64,000 bases of DNA from Pseudoalteromonas sp. XMcav2-N. Lineage in GTDB: Bacteria > Pseudomonadota > Gammaproteobacteria > Enterobacterales > Alteromonadaceae. Shown piece after piece: positions 35,721 through 43,773 of this stretch. Within the stretch, counting starts at the first letter, position 1. Every line of letters begins with the position of its first letter. The stretch covers positions 95,828-159,827 of the forward strand of contig NZ_JAMXSF010000013.1 in NCBI RefSeq assembly GCF_024124545.1, read 5' to 3'. The notes under the pieces are model-generated. The model was not told the origin of the DNA. It did no database searches and was given only the letters and a program-made list of their open reading frames with translations. A program made the translations under genes and the position numbers.

Positions 35721-37181
35721 ATGGATGTGGTTAATGCGTTTCATCAACTCTACAAACGCCATAATTTGGAACATATGCCATATTATCTGTATGGCTCAGG
35801 GAGCTGTGCACGGATAATCTTAAATTATGTTCAGGAACAAAAGTGTATACCACCTCAGGCAGTATTAGATCTGGCGCCAAACACGGAGTCGATATCTGAA
35901 GCATTAAACTTGAACAGTTTAGATGAAAATACCACAGCCACAAATGCCAAAATTGTCATCGCTTCACTTGGCTTTATTGAAGAGATTACCAATAAAATTG
36001 TAAATAACTCACATTTTTCAGCTTCAAACATTCTGGACTTACGAGGCAGTGATACATTAGAAAGGTCGTGGAATGAGTATAGTGACCTTTGTTCTGCAGC
36101 ATATTCTAATCACACAAAGCCAGAGAGTGATTTTGCAAAAACAAAATTCTACGTTTCGTCTATCACTGCCGAGCAGAGCAAGCAAATCATCGATGCGATA
36201 GATCAACGTTTTAATTATGATATAGACCAACGCTCAACTTTTGGTTACGTCAGTAACAAGAACATTTCCAGTGATGAAGTCAAAAACACAATTAAATCTG
36301 TCAGCTACCGCAAAGAAAATTCAGCGCTCGAAGCCCGTGTGCTTGACGCCCTGAAATCTGTCTATTCAGAAGTCAGCCAACAATTAAAGAGTCACTGGCA
36401 GACAGAGTCAGTCAAGGTAAAGCAGTTCAATTTATCTGAAGAACTCGTGGGGTCGGAAGTCTTTCATTTAGATGGCTACAATGAAAATATATATAAGATA
36501 CTCTTCTATCTGACCCCACCTTCAATGACAACAGGTACTACGCAGTTTATTGACCCGGCAGGCGAAATAAATACAATTGAGGGTGAGGCTGGTACTTTCT
36601 TACTGTTTAATAATTCTCTTGTCACACATCGAGGTGTCAGAGGCTCATGTGGTACTCGTACTCTACTTGAAGTAACCATTTCCAAGAGTATGAGCCCCCC
36701 CACAGACAACGCGTTGCTGAGATTTACAGCCCCTTTGTGCCATTATCGTAGCAGTCCCTGGCTCAGAAGTGCGTATGGTTTGATTATTTCGCAACATCGA
36801 GATTCGTTAACACCCGGTTTTATTACGCTTGCAAACACCGAAACCGAGCACTCACTGAGTTTGCATGGTGAGTATATGCTTGAAAGATTGCCTAAGAAGA
36901 CATTTGACTTAATTTACATTGAAGATGCTGAGCTACTCTATCAAGCGGGACAAGATATACTCAATGCGGTGCTGTCCTGCCTCAGCAACGGTGGCGATCT
37001 GATTGCAAAATACATCCCACAAAGCGGGCAACGCAGTGAAAACCTCATAACATTGCTATTCGCAGTAAAGACCTTGCAACACGTGTCCAGTGACTTACAT
37101 CTAATTGATGAGACTTTTCCCGAATTGCAGTTAAACAAAGATAACGCCCATGTTTACTTACTAAAAAAGGTAGAGCAGTAA
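35721..37181 (+). CDS. Multidomain protein with phytanoyl-CoA-dioxygenase-like (2OG-Fe(II)) core
   Basis: The 486-residue protein has three parts. Residues 1-130 form a small alpha/beta domain (YYLYGSGSCARIIL, LDLAP, IVIASLGF) matching the N-terminus of the FkbM protein at 19774. Residues 200-325 look like a PhyH-type oxygenase: iron ligands H249 and D251 in FHLDGYN, distal H303 in VTHRGV, and an arginine soon after for 2-oxoglutarate. The C-terminal 140 residues resemble a degraded methyltransferase fold (FDLIYIEDAE). Hydroxylation of a sugar or acyl chain is the likely role. Confidence 0.72.
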   Translation: MDVVNAFHQLYKRHNLEHMPYYLYGSGSCARIILNYVQEQKCIPPQAVLDLAPNTESISEALNLNSLDENTTATNAKIVIASLGFIEEITNKIVNNSHFSASNILDLRGSDTLERSWNEYSDLCSAAYSNHTKPESDFAKTKFYVSSITAEQSKQIIDAIDQRFNYDIDQRSTFGYVSNKNISSDEVKNTIKSVSYRKENSALEARVLDALKSVYSEVSQQLKSHWQTESVKVKQFNLSEELVGSEVFHLDGYNENIYKILFYLTPPSMTTGTTQFIDPAGEINTIEGEAGTFLLFNNSLVTHRGVRGSCGTRTLLEVTISKSMSPPTDNALLRFTAPLCHYRSSPWLRSAYGLIISQHRDSLTPGFITLANTETEHSLSLHGEYMLERLPKKTFDLIYIEDAELLYQAGQDILNAVLSCLSNGGDLIAKYIPQSGQRSENLITLLFAVKTLQHVSSDLHLIDETFPELQLNKDNAHVYLLKKVEQ

Positions 37182-37184
37182 TTT

Positions 37185-38630
37185 ATGAGTAAAACAGTCT
37201 TAGTTCAGGGAAACTTTGACGTTCTCCACCCTGGCCATATTAGATTGCTAAAATTTGCAAAAGAGTGCGGAGACTTTCTGATTGTTGCCGTGAATAGCGA
37301 CCATGCTATGGAAGTTAAAAGTCGAGTTAGTGAGACACATAGATTAGAAATGGTGAAATCTCTCGAATGTGTTGATGAGGCTTTCCTGACTTTAGATACA
37401 GCCAGCATGCTCATTAAAAAATACCGCCCTGATGTTGTTGTTAAGGGCAAAGAATTTGAAGAAAAGCAGAATCCGGAGCTGGATGCATTAAAAAGCTATG
37501 GCGGCAAGCTCATTTTTGGTTCTGGTGAGTTTGAATCAAACGCTGACAAATACATCAAGCGTGCAGATCAATTAAAGAGTAGCTTTGACTATGCTGAGTC
37601 AAAAACCTATGCCAAACGTCATGGCGTAGACCTGGACTCAATAAATAAATGTTTGCAAAACGTAAAAAAAATCACCGCAGTGGTTATTGGCGAAGTGATC
37701 GTAGACGAATATGTTCAGGGTACCGCTGTGGGTATGTCACAAGAAGATCCCACCATCGTCATGACGCCCAACAGGACCGACACATTCTTAGGTGGTGCAG
37801 CTATTACAGCCGCTCATATTAAATCAATTGGAGCAAAGCAAGTAAGCTTGATATCTGTGCTTGGGAACGACAAAGCGGCTCAGTATGCACATGATAAAAT
37901 TAAAGACTATAAGGTAAAACCTTACTTTTATCTTGATGAAAGCAGGCCTACACCTCTGAAAACAAGATATCGGGCCGGTAACAAAACCCTCCTCCGTGTC
38001 AATCAGGTCAGACGACATAAAATAGACAAAGAAAAGCAAAACGAAATTTTGGTGCAGCTTGATAGCCTTTTACAAGAGGCCGATTTGTTGGTTTTCTCTG
38101 ATTTTAATTATGGTCTGCTACCAACTTCACTGGTACACCGTATTACTGCTTTGTGTAAAAAATACAGCGTGAAAGTTGTTGCCGACAGTCAGACCTCTTC
38201 ACAAGTTGGTGATATTTCGCGCTATCTGGACATGGACCTGATAACACCAACGGAAAAAGAAGTCCGTGTTGCACTCAATAACCCCGACGATGGATTAGTC
38301 ATACTTGCCCAGAAACTTGCTGAAAAATCCAATGCTAAAAACCTTATGATAACATTGGCTGAAGAAGGAGTGCTGATCCACAAACCGAATACAACATTCG
38401 ATAAGTGGGAAAATGACAGATTACCAGCATTAAATCAGAATGCTGTAGATCCCGCAGGCGCCGGTGACTGCCTTTTGGCTGCCAGTTCGCTTGCATTGGT
38501 GGCCGGTGGTAATATTTGGCAAGCCAGCTATCTTGGCGCCCTCGCTGCGGCCTGTCAGGTCGCTTCGCTGGGTAACACGCCCCTTTCCTCACAGTTTCTG
38601 GAAAAAGCAATCGAGGAGTCATTTAGCTAA
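37185..38630 (+). CDS. Bifunctional nucleotidyltransferase / PfkB-family kinase (HldE-like, swapped domains)
   Basis: The 481-residue protein joins a cytidylyltransferase-fold domain (residues 1-130: GNFDVLHPGHIRLLK with HxGH, VVVKGKEFEE) to a ribokinase-like domain (150-481: DEYVQGTAVGMS, DTFLGGAAITAAH, DPAGAGDCLLAA with the catalytic aspartate). HldE has the same two activities for heptose 7-phosphate and 1-phosphate, but in the opposite order. The gene probably serves a second heptose-type sugar in this island and not LPS core. Confidence 0.86.
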   Translation: MSKTVLVQGNFDVLHPGHIRLLKFAKECGDFLIVAVNSDHAMEVKSRVSETHRLEMVKSLECVDEAFLTLDTASMLIKKYRPDVVVKGKEFEEKQNPELDALKSYGGKLIFGSGEFESNADKYIKRADQLKSSFDYAESKTYAKRHGVDLDSINKCLQNVKKITAVVIGEVIVDEYVQGTAVGMSQEDPTIVMTPNRTDTFLGGAAITAAHIKSIGAKQVSLISVLGNDKAAQYAHDKIKDYKVKPYFYLDESRPTPLKTRYRAGNKTLLRVNQVRRHKIDKEKQNEILVQLDSLLQEADLLVFSDFNYGLLPTSLVHRITALCKKYSVKVVADSQTSSQVGDISRYLDMDLITPTEKEVRVALNNPDDGLVILAQKLAEKSNAKNLMITLAEEGVLIHKPNTTFDKWENDRLPALNQNAVDPAGAGDCLLAASSLALVAGGNIWQASYLGALAAACQVASLGNTPLSSQFLEKAIEESFS

Positions 38631-38631
38631 A

Positions 38632-39375
38632 ATGAAAGCAATTTTACTCGCAGCCGGGCTCGGAACTCGATTACGTCCCATCACAGACAATATCCCGAAA
38701 TGCCTGGTCCCTATCAACGGGCAACCCTTACTTAGTCTGTGGATCGAAAAGCTGGTACACCTCGGGGTAGAAGCCATTCTTATCAATACACATTATTTCG
38801 CTGAACAGGTTGAGGCATTAGTAGCCAATAGCCCTTACAGGGATAAAATTACTTTGCGCTATGAGCCCCAATTATTAGGCACTGCTGGCACATTGGTGAA
38901 AAACCATACATTCTGGCAAGACGAAACATGTATGGTGATACATGCTGACAACTACTGTCAAAGCTCATTAGAGAGCATGCTTGAGGCTCATAACCAACGC
39001 CAGACGCAGACCGATGCCACTTTACTTTTGTTCGAAACCCCGGCGCCACGTAGCTGCGGTATAGTTAAATTAGACGCCAATCAGGTTATACAGGAGTTTC
39101 ACGAAAAGGTCGAAAACCCACCTGGTAACCTTGCCAGTGGTGCGCTTTTTATCTTTTCGCCTGAGGTCTATGAACGCTACTTCTCGCACCTGGAAGCACA
39201 GCGCCCCTATGAGCTTAGTCTGGATGTTGTGCCTGGTATGATTGGCAAATTACAAGGCTGGCTGGTCGATGATCATTACATCGATATTGGAACGCCAGAC
39301 AGCTACGCACGGGCACAAATTATGGCCAAAAGCGCGGTTCATCATACCAGTCACGCTGGCTCAAACCTTGCTTAA
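38632..39375 (+). CDS. Sugar-1-phosphate nucleotidyltransferase (HddC/RmlA-like)
   Basis: The 247-residue protein opens with ILLAAGLGTRLRPIT and PKCLVPINGQPLL, the nucleotidyl-transferase signature, and ends with DIGTPDSYARA. It activates a sugar 1-phosphate with NTP; relatives act on D-glycero-D-manno-heptose 1-phosphate or mannose 1-phosphate. The ATG at 38632 follows the kinase stop by one base; the frame is open upstream within the kinase gene but lacks similarity there. Confidence 0.86.
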   Translation: MKAILLAAGLGTRLRPITDNIPKCLVPINGQPLLSLWIEKLVHLGVEAILINTHYFAEQVEALVANSPYRDKITLRYEPQLLGTAGTLVKNHTFWQDETCMVIHADNYCQSSLESMLEAHNQRQTQTDATLLLFETPAPRSCGIVKLDANQVIQEFHEKVENPPGNLASGALFIFSPEVYERYFSHLEAQRPYELSLDVVPGMIGKLQGWLVDDHYIDIGTPDSYARAQIMAKSAVHHTSHAGSNLA

Positions 39376-39406
39376 CAACAGCATAGTTACTTCGAAGGAT
39401 TTATAT

Positions 39407-40084
39407 ATGTCATTTTGTCAAAACTGGGATCAACTGTACCGCAACAATCAACACATGTCCGTGTGGCCGTGGAGCGAAGTCGTCAGTGGTGCACTACGCA
39501 ATACCCGTCTGCGCGACGGCGACCCGTCGTTTACCATACTGGAAGTGGGCTGTGGCGCGGGCGCGAATTTCCCCTTTTTCTTGAGTTATTGTCCAAATGT
39601 CTATGGCATTGATGGGAGTGACTTCATTATCGGTGAACTGAAAAAACGATTCACTGATATTGCCGAAAACTTATATGTGGGCGACTTTACTCAGCCCTGG
39701 CCCTTTGAGGCACAATTCGACTTAATCGTCGACCGGGGCGCGTCCGTGCACAACCCGGCCAGTAGCATTCAGCGCTATCTGGATCAGGCGTACACTCAAC
39801 TTAAACCCGGCGGTGTAATCCTAATCACAGACTGGTTTAGCACTGAACATTCTGACTATAACAAAGCGCCAGAGTCAGTCGATAAATACACCAAAACCGG
39901 CTACACCTGGGGCCCGTTTGCAGGTGTCGGTAATGTTAACTTTTTTGATGCTGACCTTATCCACCAGCTGGTATCGAAATTTGAAATAGTTTCACTCAGT
40001 CATGCTCAGTCTAGTGAATATGGCAGTGATAGCGTCCATGCGGCGTGGAGTATGGTGCTGAAAAAAACCGCTTATGAAGAATAA
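39407..40084 (+). CDS. Class I SAM-dependent methyltransferase
   Basis: The 225-residue protein has motif I ILEVGCGAGANFPFF, an acidic loop YGIDGSD and LDQAYTQLKPGGVILITDW. The start is fixed by AAGGA seven bases upstream of ATG 39407; the frame continues upstream without support. Substrate unknown, probably a glycan hydroxyl. It overlaps the next gene by 11 bases. Confidence 0.86.
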   Translation: MSFCQNWDQLYRNNQHMSVWPWSEVVSGALRNTRLRDGDPSFTILEVGCGAGANFPFFLSYCPNVYGIDGSDFIIGELKKRFTDIAENLYVGDFTQPWPFEAQFDLIVDRGASVHNPASSIQRYLDQAYTQLKPGGVILITDWFSTEHSDYNKAPESVDKYTKTGYTWGPFAGVGNVNFFDADLIHQLVSKFEIVSLSHAQSSEYGSDSVHAAWSMVLKKTAYEE

Positions 40085-41063
40085 GTTTAGTCTTGAACGC
40101 TGTGAGCTGGACCCGAATTGGGACAGCTTCATTGCTACATCTCCCCATGGCAGCCCGTTTGTTCATAGCCAGTTTATTGCCCAACTGAGTGTGAAATATC
40201 ACGCCTATTACTGTTGTAAAGGCAAAGAGAGAATTGCCGCGGTGCTACTTATCGTAGATGATAGCGAAGCACAGGTTATCGGCCACCATGATGTGATCCA
40301 TGATGGCATAGTGCATCGCAATACCAATCATCTTAATCGTGCCCAAGGCCATTCCGAGTTATTCGCTGCACAAGAATATATTGCTGAGTATCTCGCTGAG
40401 CATTACACTCAAGTGCAACTCAAGTTACACCCCGCCATTAAGGATATTCGTGCTTTTTTGTGGGTCAATTATCATAACGATGGACCCAAGTTTGCCGTAA
40501 ACCCGCGCTATACTTCCATACTTGAGCTGGACGAGTTTGCCGCACCACTGGATACTCTGGAATGCTCTGACAACTATAACAACAGCTCGGTGTCGAGACG
40601 TCAGGAGATCCGCTACGGTATTAAAAAAGAGGTTACCCTCAGAGAGTCGCAAGACTTCGCGTTGTTTGCAAAGTACTACGGAATGACCATGGCACGCCAG
40701 GGAATTGAAATTAGTACAGCGCAATTGGATACGCTTGCATCAAGAGTCAAAAGCCTGGCACAGCAGGGGCTGCTTTGCATGTATCAGGCACAAACTCGCG
40801 ATCAGGAAGTCGGCAGTTTTGCGACCTACTTGATGCATCAGGACACGGCTTATTACTTTTACGGCGCAAACCACCCGGATATGCGTGACAGCCATACTGG
40901 TACTGCAGTGCTATGGCAGGCTTTCCCTTTACTCGCACAAAAAGGCGTATCACGATTAGATTTAGAGGGGATCAACAGCCCTCAGAGAGGCTGGTTCAAA
41001 CTGAGCTTTGGCGGCAATGTAGAGCCATATTTTCATGTTCGACTGGCAAGGGCCGACGCTTAA
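40074..41063 (+). CDS. FemAB-like GNAT acyltransferase
   Basis: The 329-residue protein resembles the FemAB/BioF2-like acetyltransferase group: SRRQEIRYGIKKE in the central linker, then FATYLMHQDTAYYFYGANHPD and LDLEGINSPQRGWFKLSFGG near the end. Such enzymes transfer acyl or aminoacyl groups to amines on cell-surface sugars. It is the last gene of the plus-strand operon, and its stop overlaps the stop of the convergent FAD gene by four bases. Confidence 0.78.
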   Translation: MKNKFSLERCELDPNWDSFIATSPHGSPFVHSQFIAQLSVKYHAYYCCKGKERIAAVLLIVDDSEAQVIGHHDVIHDGIVHRNTNHLNRAQGHSELFAAQEYIAEYLAEHYTQVQLKLHPAIKDIRAFLWVNYHNDGPKFAVNPRYTSILELDEFAAPLDTLECSDNYNNSSVSRRQEIRYGIKKEVTLRESQDFALFAKYYGMTMARQGIEISTAQLDTLASRVKSLAQQGLLCMYQAQTRDQEVGSFATYLMHQDTAYYFYGANHPDMRDSHTGTAVLWQAFPLLAQKGVSRLDLEGINSPQRGWFKLSFGGNVEPYFHVRLARADA

Positions 41064-41073
41064 CTCGCGTCGG
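41053..41073. terminator. Hairpin in the convergent gene overlap
   Basis: Perfect seven-base stem CCGACGC/GCGTCGG (41053-41059 and 41067-41073) whose loop holds both stop codons of the convergent genes. No T-run follows on either strand, so termination efficiency is doubtful. Confidence 0.5.
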
Positions 41074-42436
41074 TTGCCTGCATAATCGACTCGTAGGCTT
41101 CGATCAACACCTCAGCCTGACGCCAGCACTTTCCGCTGAACCGGCCTGATACGATGACGTTGTCAACACAGTTTGACAATGTCTCGTAGTTTTGCTGATT
41201 AACGGCCTGAAACTCTGTGGTAGGAACCGGAAACGTGTTATTAATTACCTGAGTCTCTCCACTGACACACTTTGCCAGTGGGTCAACTATCCCCATCGAC
41301 ACAAGCTGCTCTATGATCTCCGACTGTGTAAAGGAGTTAATCTCATCGGGACTGCACAAAATCTCAGCGGATAAGTGATTATGATTACATTGCCCGGTTA
41401 AATTTGGATACAAGGTTAGACGGAAAATCGCACTGCTCGGATCCCAGACCCAGAGATAGTGGGACTGCTTATCAAGCAAAGGCCTGTCAAAGTTGAGATG
41501 AAAAATAAGCGCTGTGCGTAAGGTTACCTGGCCTCTGGCTGGCGTCAGGCCCATCGCGGCTAAGGCAATAAAAGGCGGAGCACTCCAGAAAAGAAAATCG
41601 CAGTCAAGCACACGCCCGCTGTTGGCCAAAACCAGGCTGGTCACCTTTTTATCATGATGCGCAATGTTTGCCACACGTTCAGAGGTGACAATTTCAACAC
41701 CCACGCGCTCAACGCGTTTTTGCAGTTGAGCGACCCAGTAGCCAATGCCCTCTCCCGTCGTTGGGTAGTAGTAAGTCACCTCACCGAGATTATCCTGTGC
41801 TTTACGCTGCTGAAAATCGGCTTCCCGCTGATAACCAAGCTTGGCATCAAAGGCAGGTAGCTGCTTGAGAGTCGCTGTTACATCAGCGGGCAATGCCAGA
41901 ATACGGGTAAAACCAAATAATCCCGCAGCCATAGTCAATGATTTCAGCGGCGCATCCTGACCATATAACTTGCGTAATATTGGCACGACTATACTCTCGG
42001 TGAAAACAATCCCCAGAGAGTTGGCGCAATATTCATAAATCAAGTTTGATTCTGGTAAGCTGGCGAGGTTGATCAACTCACCACATCCTTGCTGATAGAT
42101 ATCTTGTGGTAACTTAGACGCGTCCGGAAACGGACTGTTCAAGTCCCAGCTGCCACCGAAGTAATTGCCTGAGCATAGCCTGGCAATTTTATGCCAACTG
42201 CTTGTATCCGCATCAGCGAATAATATCTCGTCTAATTCTGCCACACCGGTGGCGTTGGGAATATGTGAGCCCATATCATAAGCAGCACCTGAACTGTCTT
42301 TGACGGAGCAAAACAAGCCACCAACCGTATCGGCTTGCTCGATCAGCACCACATCAGTAAAGCGTTGCTTTAAGAGCAAAGCCGCAACCATGCCACAAAT
42401 ACCACCGCCAACAACAACCGCCTGATTATTTGCCAT
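41060..42436 (-). CDS. FAD-dependent amine-oxidase-type oxidoreductase
   Basis: Flavoprotein of 458 residues with the N-terminal dinucleotide motif VVVGGGICGMVAALLLKQ (residues 7-24), IEQADTVGG binding the FAD ribose, and a C-terminal GRF segment. The fold resembles protoporphyrinogen oxidase and UDP-galactopyranose mutase. It is last in the operon after Maf and the DUF4910 gene, two bases from the latter. A role in sugar ring rearrangement or oxidation is possible but unproven. Confidence 0.84.
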   Translation of the reverse strand: MANNQAVVVGGGICGMVAALLLKQRFTDVVLIEQADTVGGLFCSVKDSSGAAYDMGSHIPNATGVAELDEILFADADTSSWHKIARLCSGNYFGGSWDLNSPFPDASKLPQDIYQQGCGELINLASLPESNLIYEYCANSLGIVFTESIVVPILRKLYGQDAPLKSLTMAAGLFGFTRILALPADVTATLKQLPAFDAKLGYQREADFQQRKAQDNLGEVTYYYPTTGEGIGYWVAQLQKRVERVGVEIVTSERVANIAHHDKKVTSLVLANSGRVLDCDFLFWSAPPFIALAAMGLTPARGQVTLRTALIFHLNFDRPLLDKQSHYLWVWDPSSAIFRLTLYPNLTGQCNHNHLSAEILCSPDEINSFTQSEIIEQLVSMGIVDPLAKCVSGETQVINNTFPVPTTEFQAVNQQNYETLSNCVDNVIVSGRFSGKCWRQAEVLIEAYESIMQATDAS

Positions 42437-42438
42437 AA

Positions 42439-43767
42439 CTACGTCTCCAACTGTTCCTCTGGTGACAACATTTTCAACAATCCATGTGCCTCCAGCTTCA
42501 TAATTGCACCTGCAAATTCCGTGACAGATTGATTGTACTTGTCTGCAATGTCGATGGTGTCATGCTGGCCATCGCTGTAACACAGTAACATCTTAATGTG
42601 GTTGAGCTCGTCGAGCTGACGGGTCCGCTCTTCACTGAAAAAACTCAGCGTCGGATACAAGCCTCGATTACCCAGGTTAGGTTCACCATAAGGATGGGTA
42701 TTTTCAAACCGCGCGCTTTGTTCAAATGCCAAAAAGATTTTTTCGAGCTTATCAATGCTGTCCAGTAGTGGTTTGATACCCATATAGTCTTTGTTATCCA
42801 GTGATGTATGATATTCCTTGTAGCCGGTATGAAAACTGCGGCTTACACAACATACGGGGAACTGGAATCCCGGCGCATTGTACTGACGCTCATCAGAACC
42901 ACTGAGCGGACTAAATGGAATGTTGCTATGACCATGACCTTGCTCACTCAGGTGATACAAGAGTTTGTCTAGTAGCCCATTGTCATTGCGGCTGTGTTTA
43001 AATACCAGCTCCTGAGGGTCTCCTCCCAAGCAGTTCAATACCAATCCTGACACCAAGTTTTGGCGAAAATGGTCCTGCATCAGATGCAACACACCCAGGC
43101 TCCCTATGGTTTCAGGGTGCAACATAAATCGGTACGTATAGCGACGATTTGGCCACTGCTTTATCCTGTGATACAAGCCCAGTAAAACTAGCGGACCACT
43201 GAGTTCATTGTTGGCCATTGAGGGATGACACAAATAGGAGCTGAGCAACACCTCCTGCTCAGACTGTCCTTGAAGTACCGTTTGTGCTAGATCCAGATGT
43301 CCATCGACAAAGCGACTTCTGATCACCGCACGGTACCGACCTGGCTTAAGCTGCTCGCGGCGTGACTGACTGAGACAAAACCCCCAGCGTTTTTTATAAT
43401 AACTGGTCACATAGGGCACCGCTTCCGGCAGCTCAGGTAAACTGTACAAGTGAGCTTGTAACTCCTCCAGAGACAGAGTGATGTCCACAGGCTCAGAGTA
43501 ATTGACGACTTCAAGGTTAAGTCTGTGCATATCCGCCACACGTTCACCATCTGGCCCTAACAGATAGGCCTCATCACAGTGCCACTCCTTTGGAACCTGC
43601 CAGTCAAATAAAGCTGTGCCCGAGGGGATCGACAACCGCTCCAGAGGCAGGTAACGACCAAAAATATCATAACTTTGTCTCAACCCAGGGCCTGTTATCG
43701 ATCTCAGGATGGGAAACAGCTCATCATAAAGGGTACTATAAAACGCTTCTGTTTCTTGATATTGCAC
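42439..43767 (-). CDS. DUF4910 aminopeptidase-like protein with C-terminal winged helix
   Basis: The 442-residue protein matches the DUF4910 group, which is related to M28 zinc aminopeptidases and found in polysaccharide clusters. Putative metal-binding segments are SSYLCHPSMANNELSG, MLHPETIGS and a late YHTSLDN. The C-terminal roughly 80 residues look like a winged-helix domain (ADKYNQSVTEFAGAIMKLEAHGLL). It may deacylate an N-acyl sugar (inference from fold). It lies between Maf and the FAD oxidoreductase with 2-7 base gaps. Confidence 0.82.
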   Translation of the reverse strand: MQYQETEAFYSTLYDELFPILRSITGPGLRQSYDIFGRYLPLERLSIPSGTALFDWQVPKEWHCDEAYLLGPDGERVADMHRLNLEVVNYSEPVDITLSLEELQAHLYSLPELPEAVPYVTSYYKKRWGFCLSQSRREQLKPGRYRAVIRSRFVDGHLDLAQTVLQGQSEQEVLLSSYLCHPSMANNELSGPLVLLGLYHRIKQWPNRRYTYRFMLHPETIGSLGVLHLMQDHFRQNLVSGLVLNCLGGDPQELVFKHSRNDNGLLDKLLYHLSEQGHGHSNIPFSPLSGSDERQYNAPGFQFPVCCVSRSFHTGYKEYHTSLDNKDYMGIKPLLDSIDKLEKIFLAFEQSARFENTHPYGEPNLGNRGLYPTLSFFSEERTRQLDELNHIKMLLCYSDGQHDTIDIADKYNQSVTEFAGAIMKLEAHGLLKMLSPEEQLET

Positions 43768-43773
43768 CGCTAA

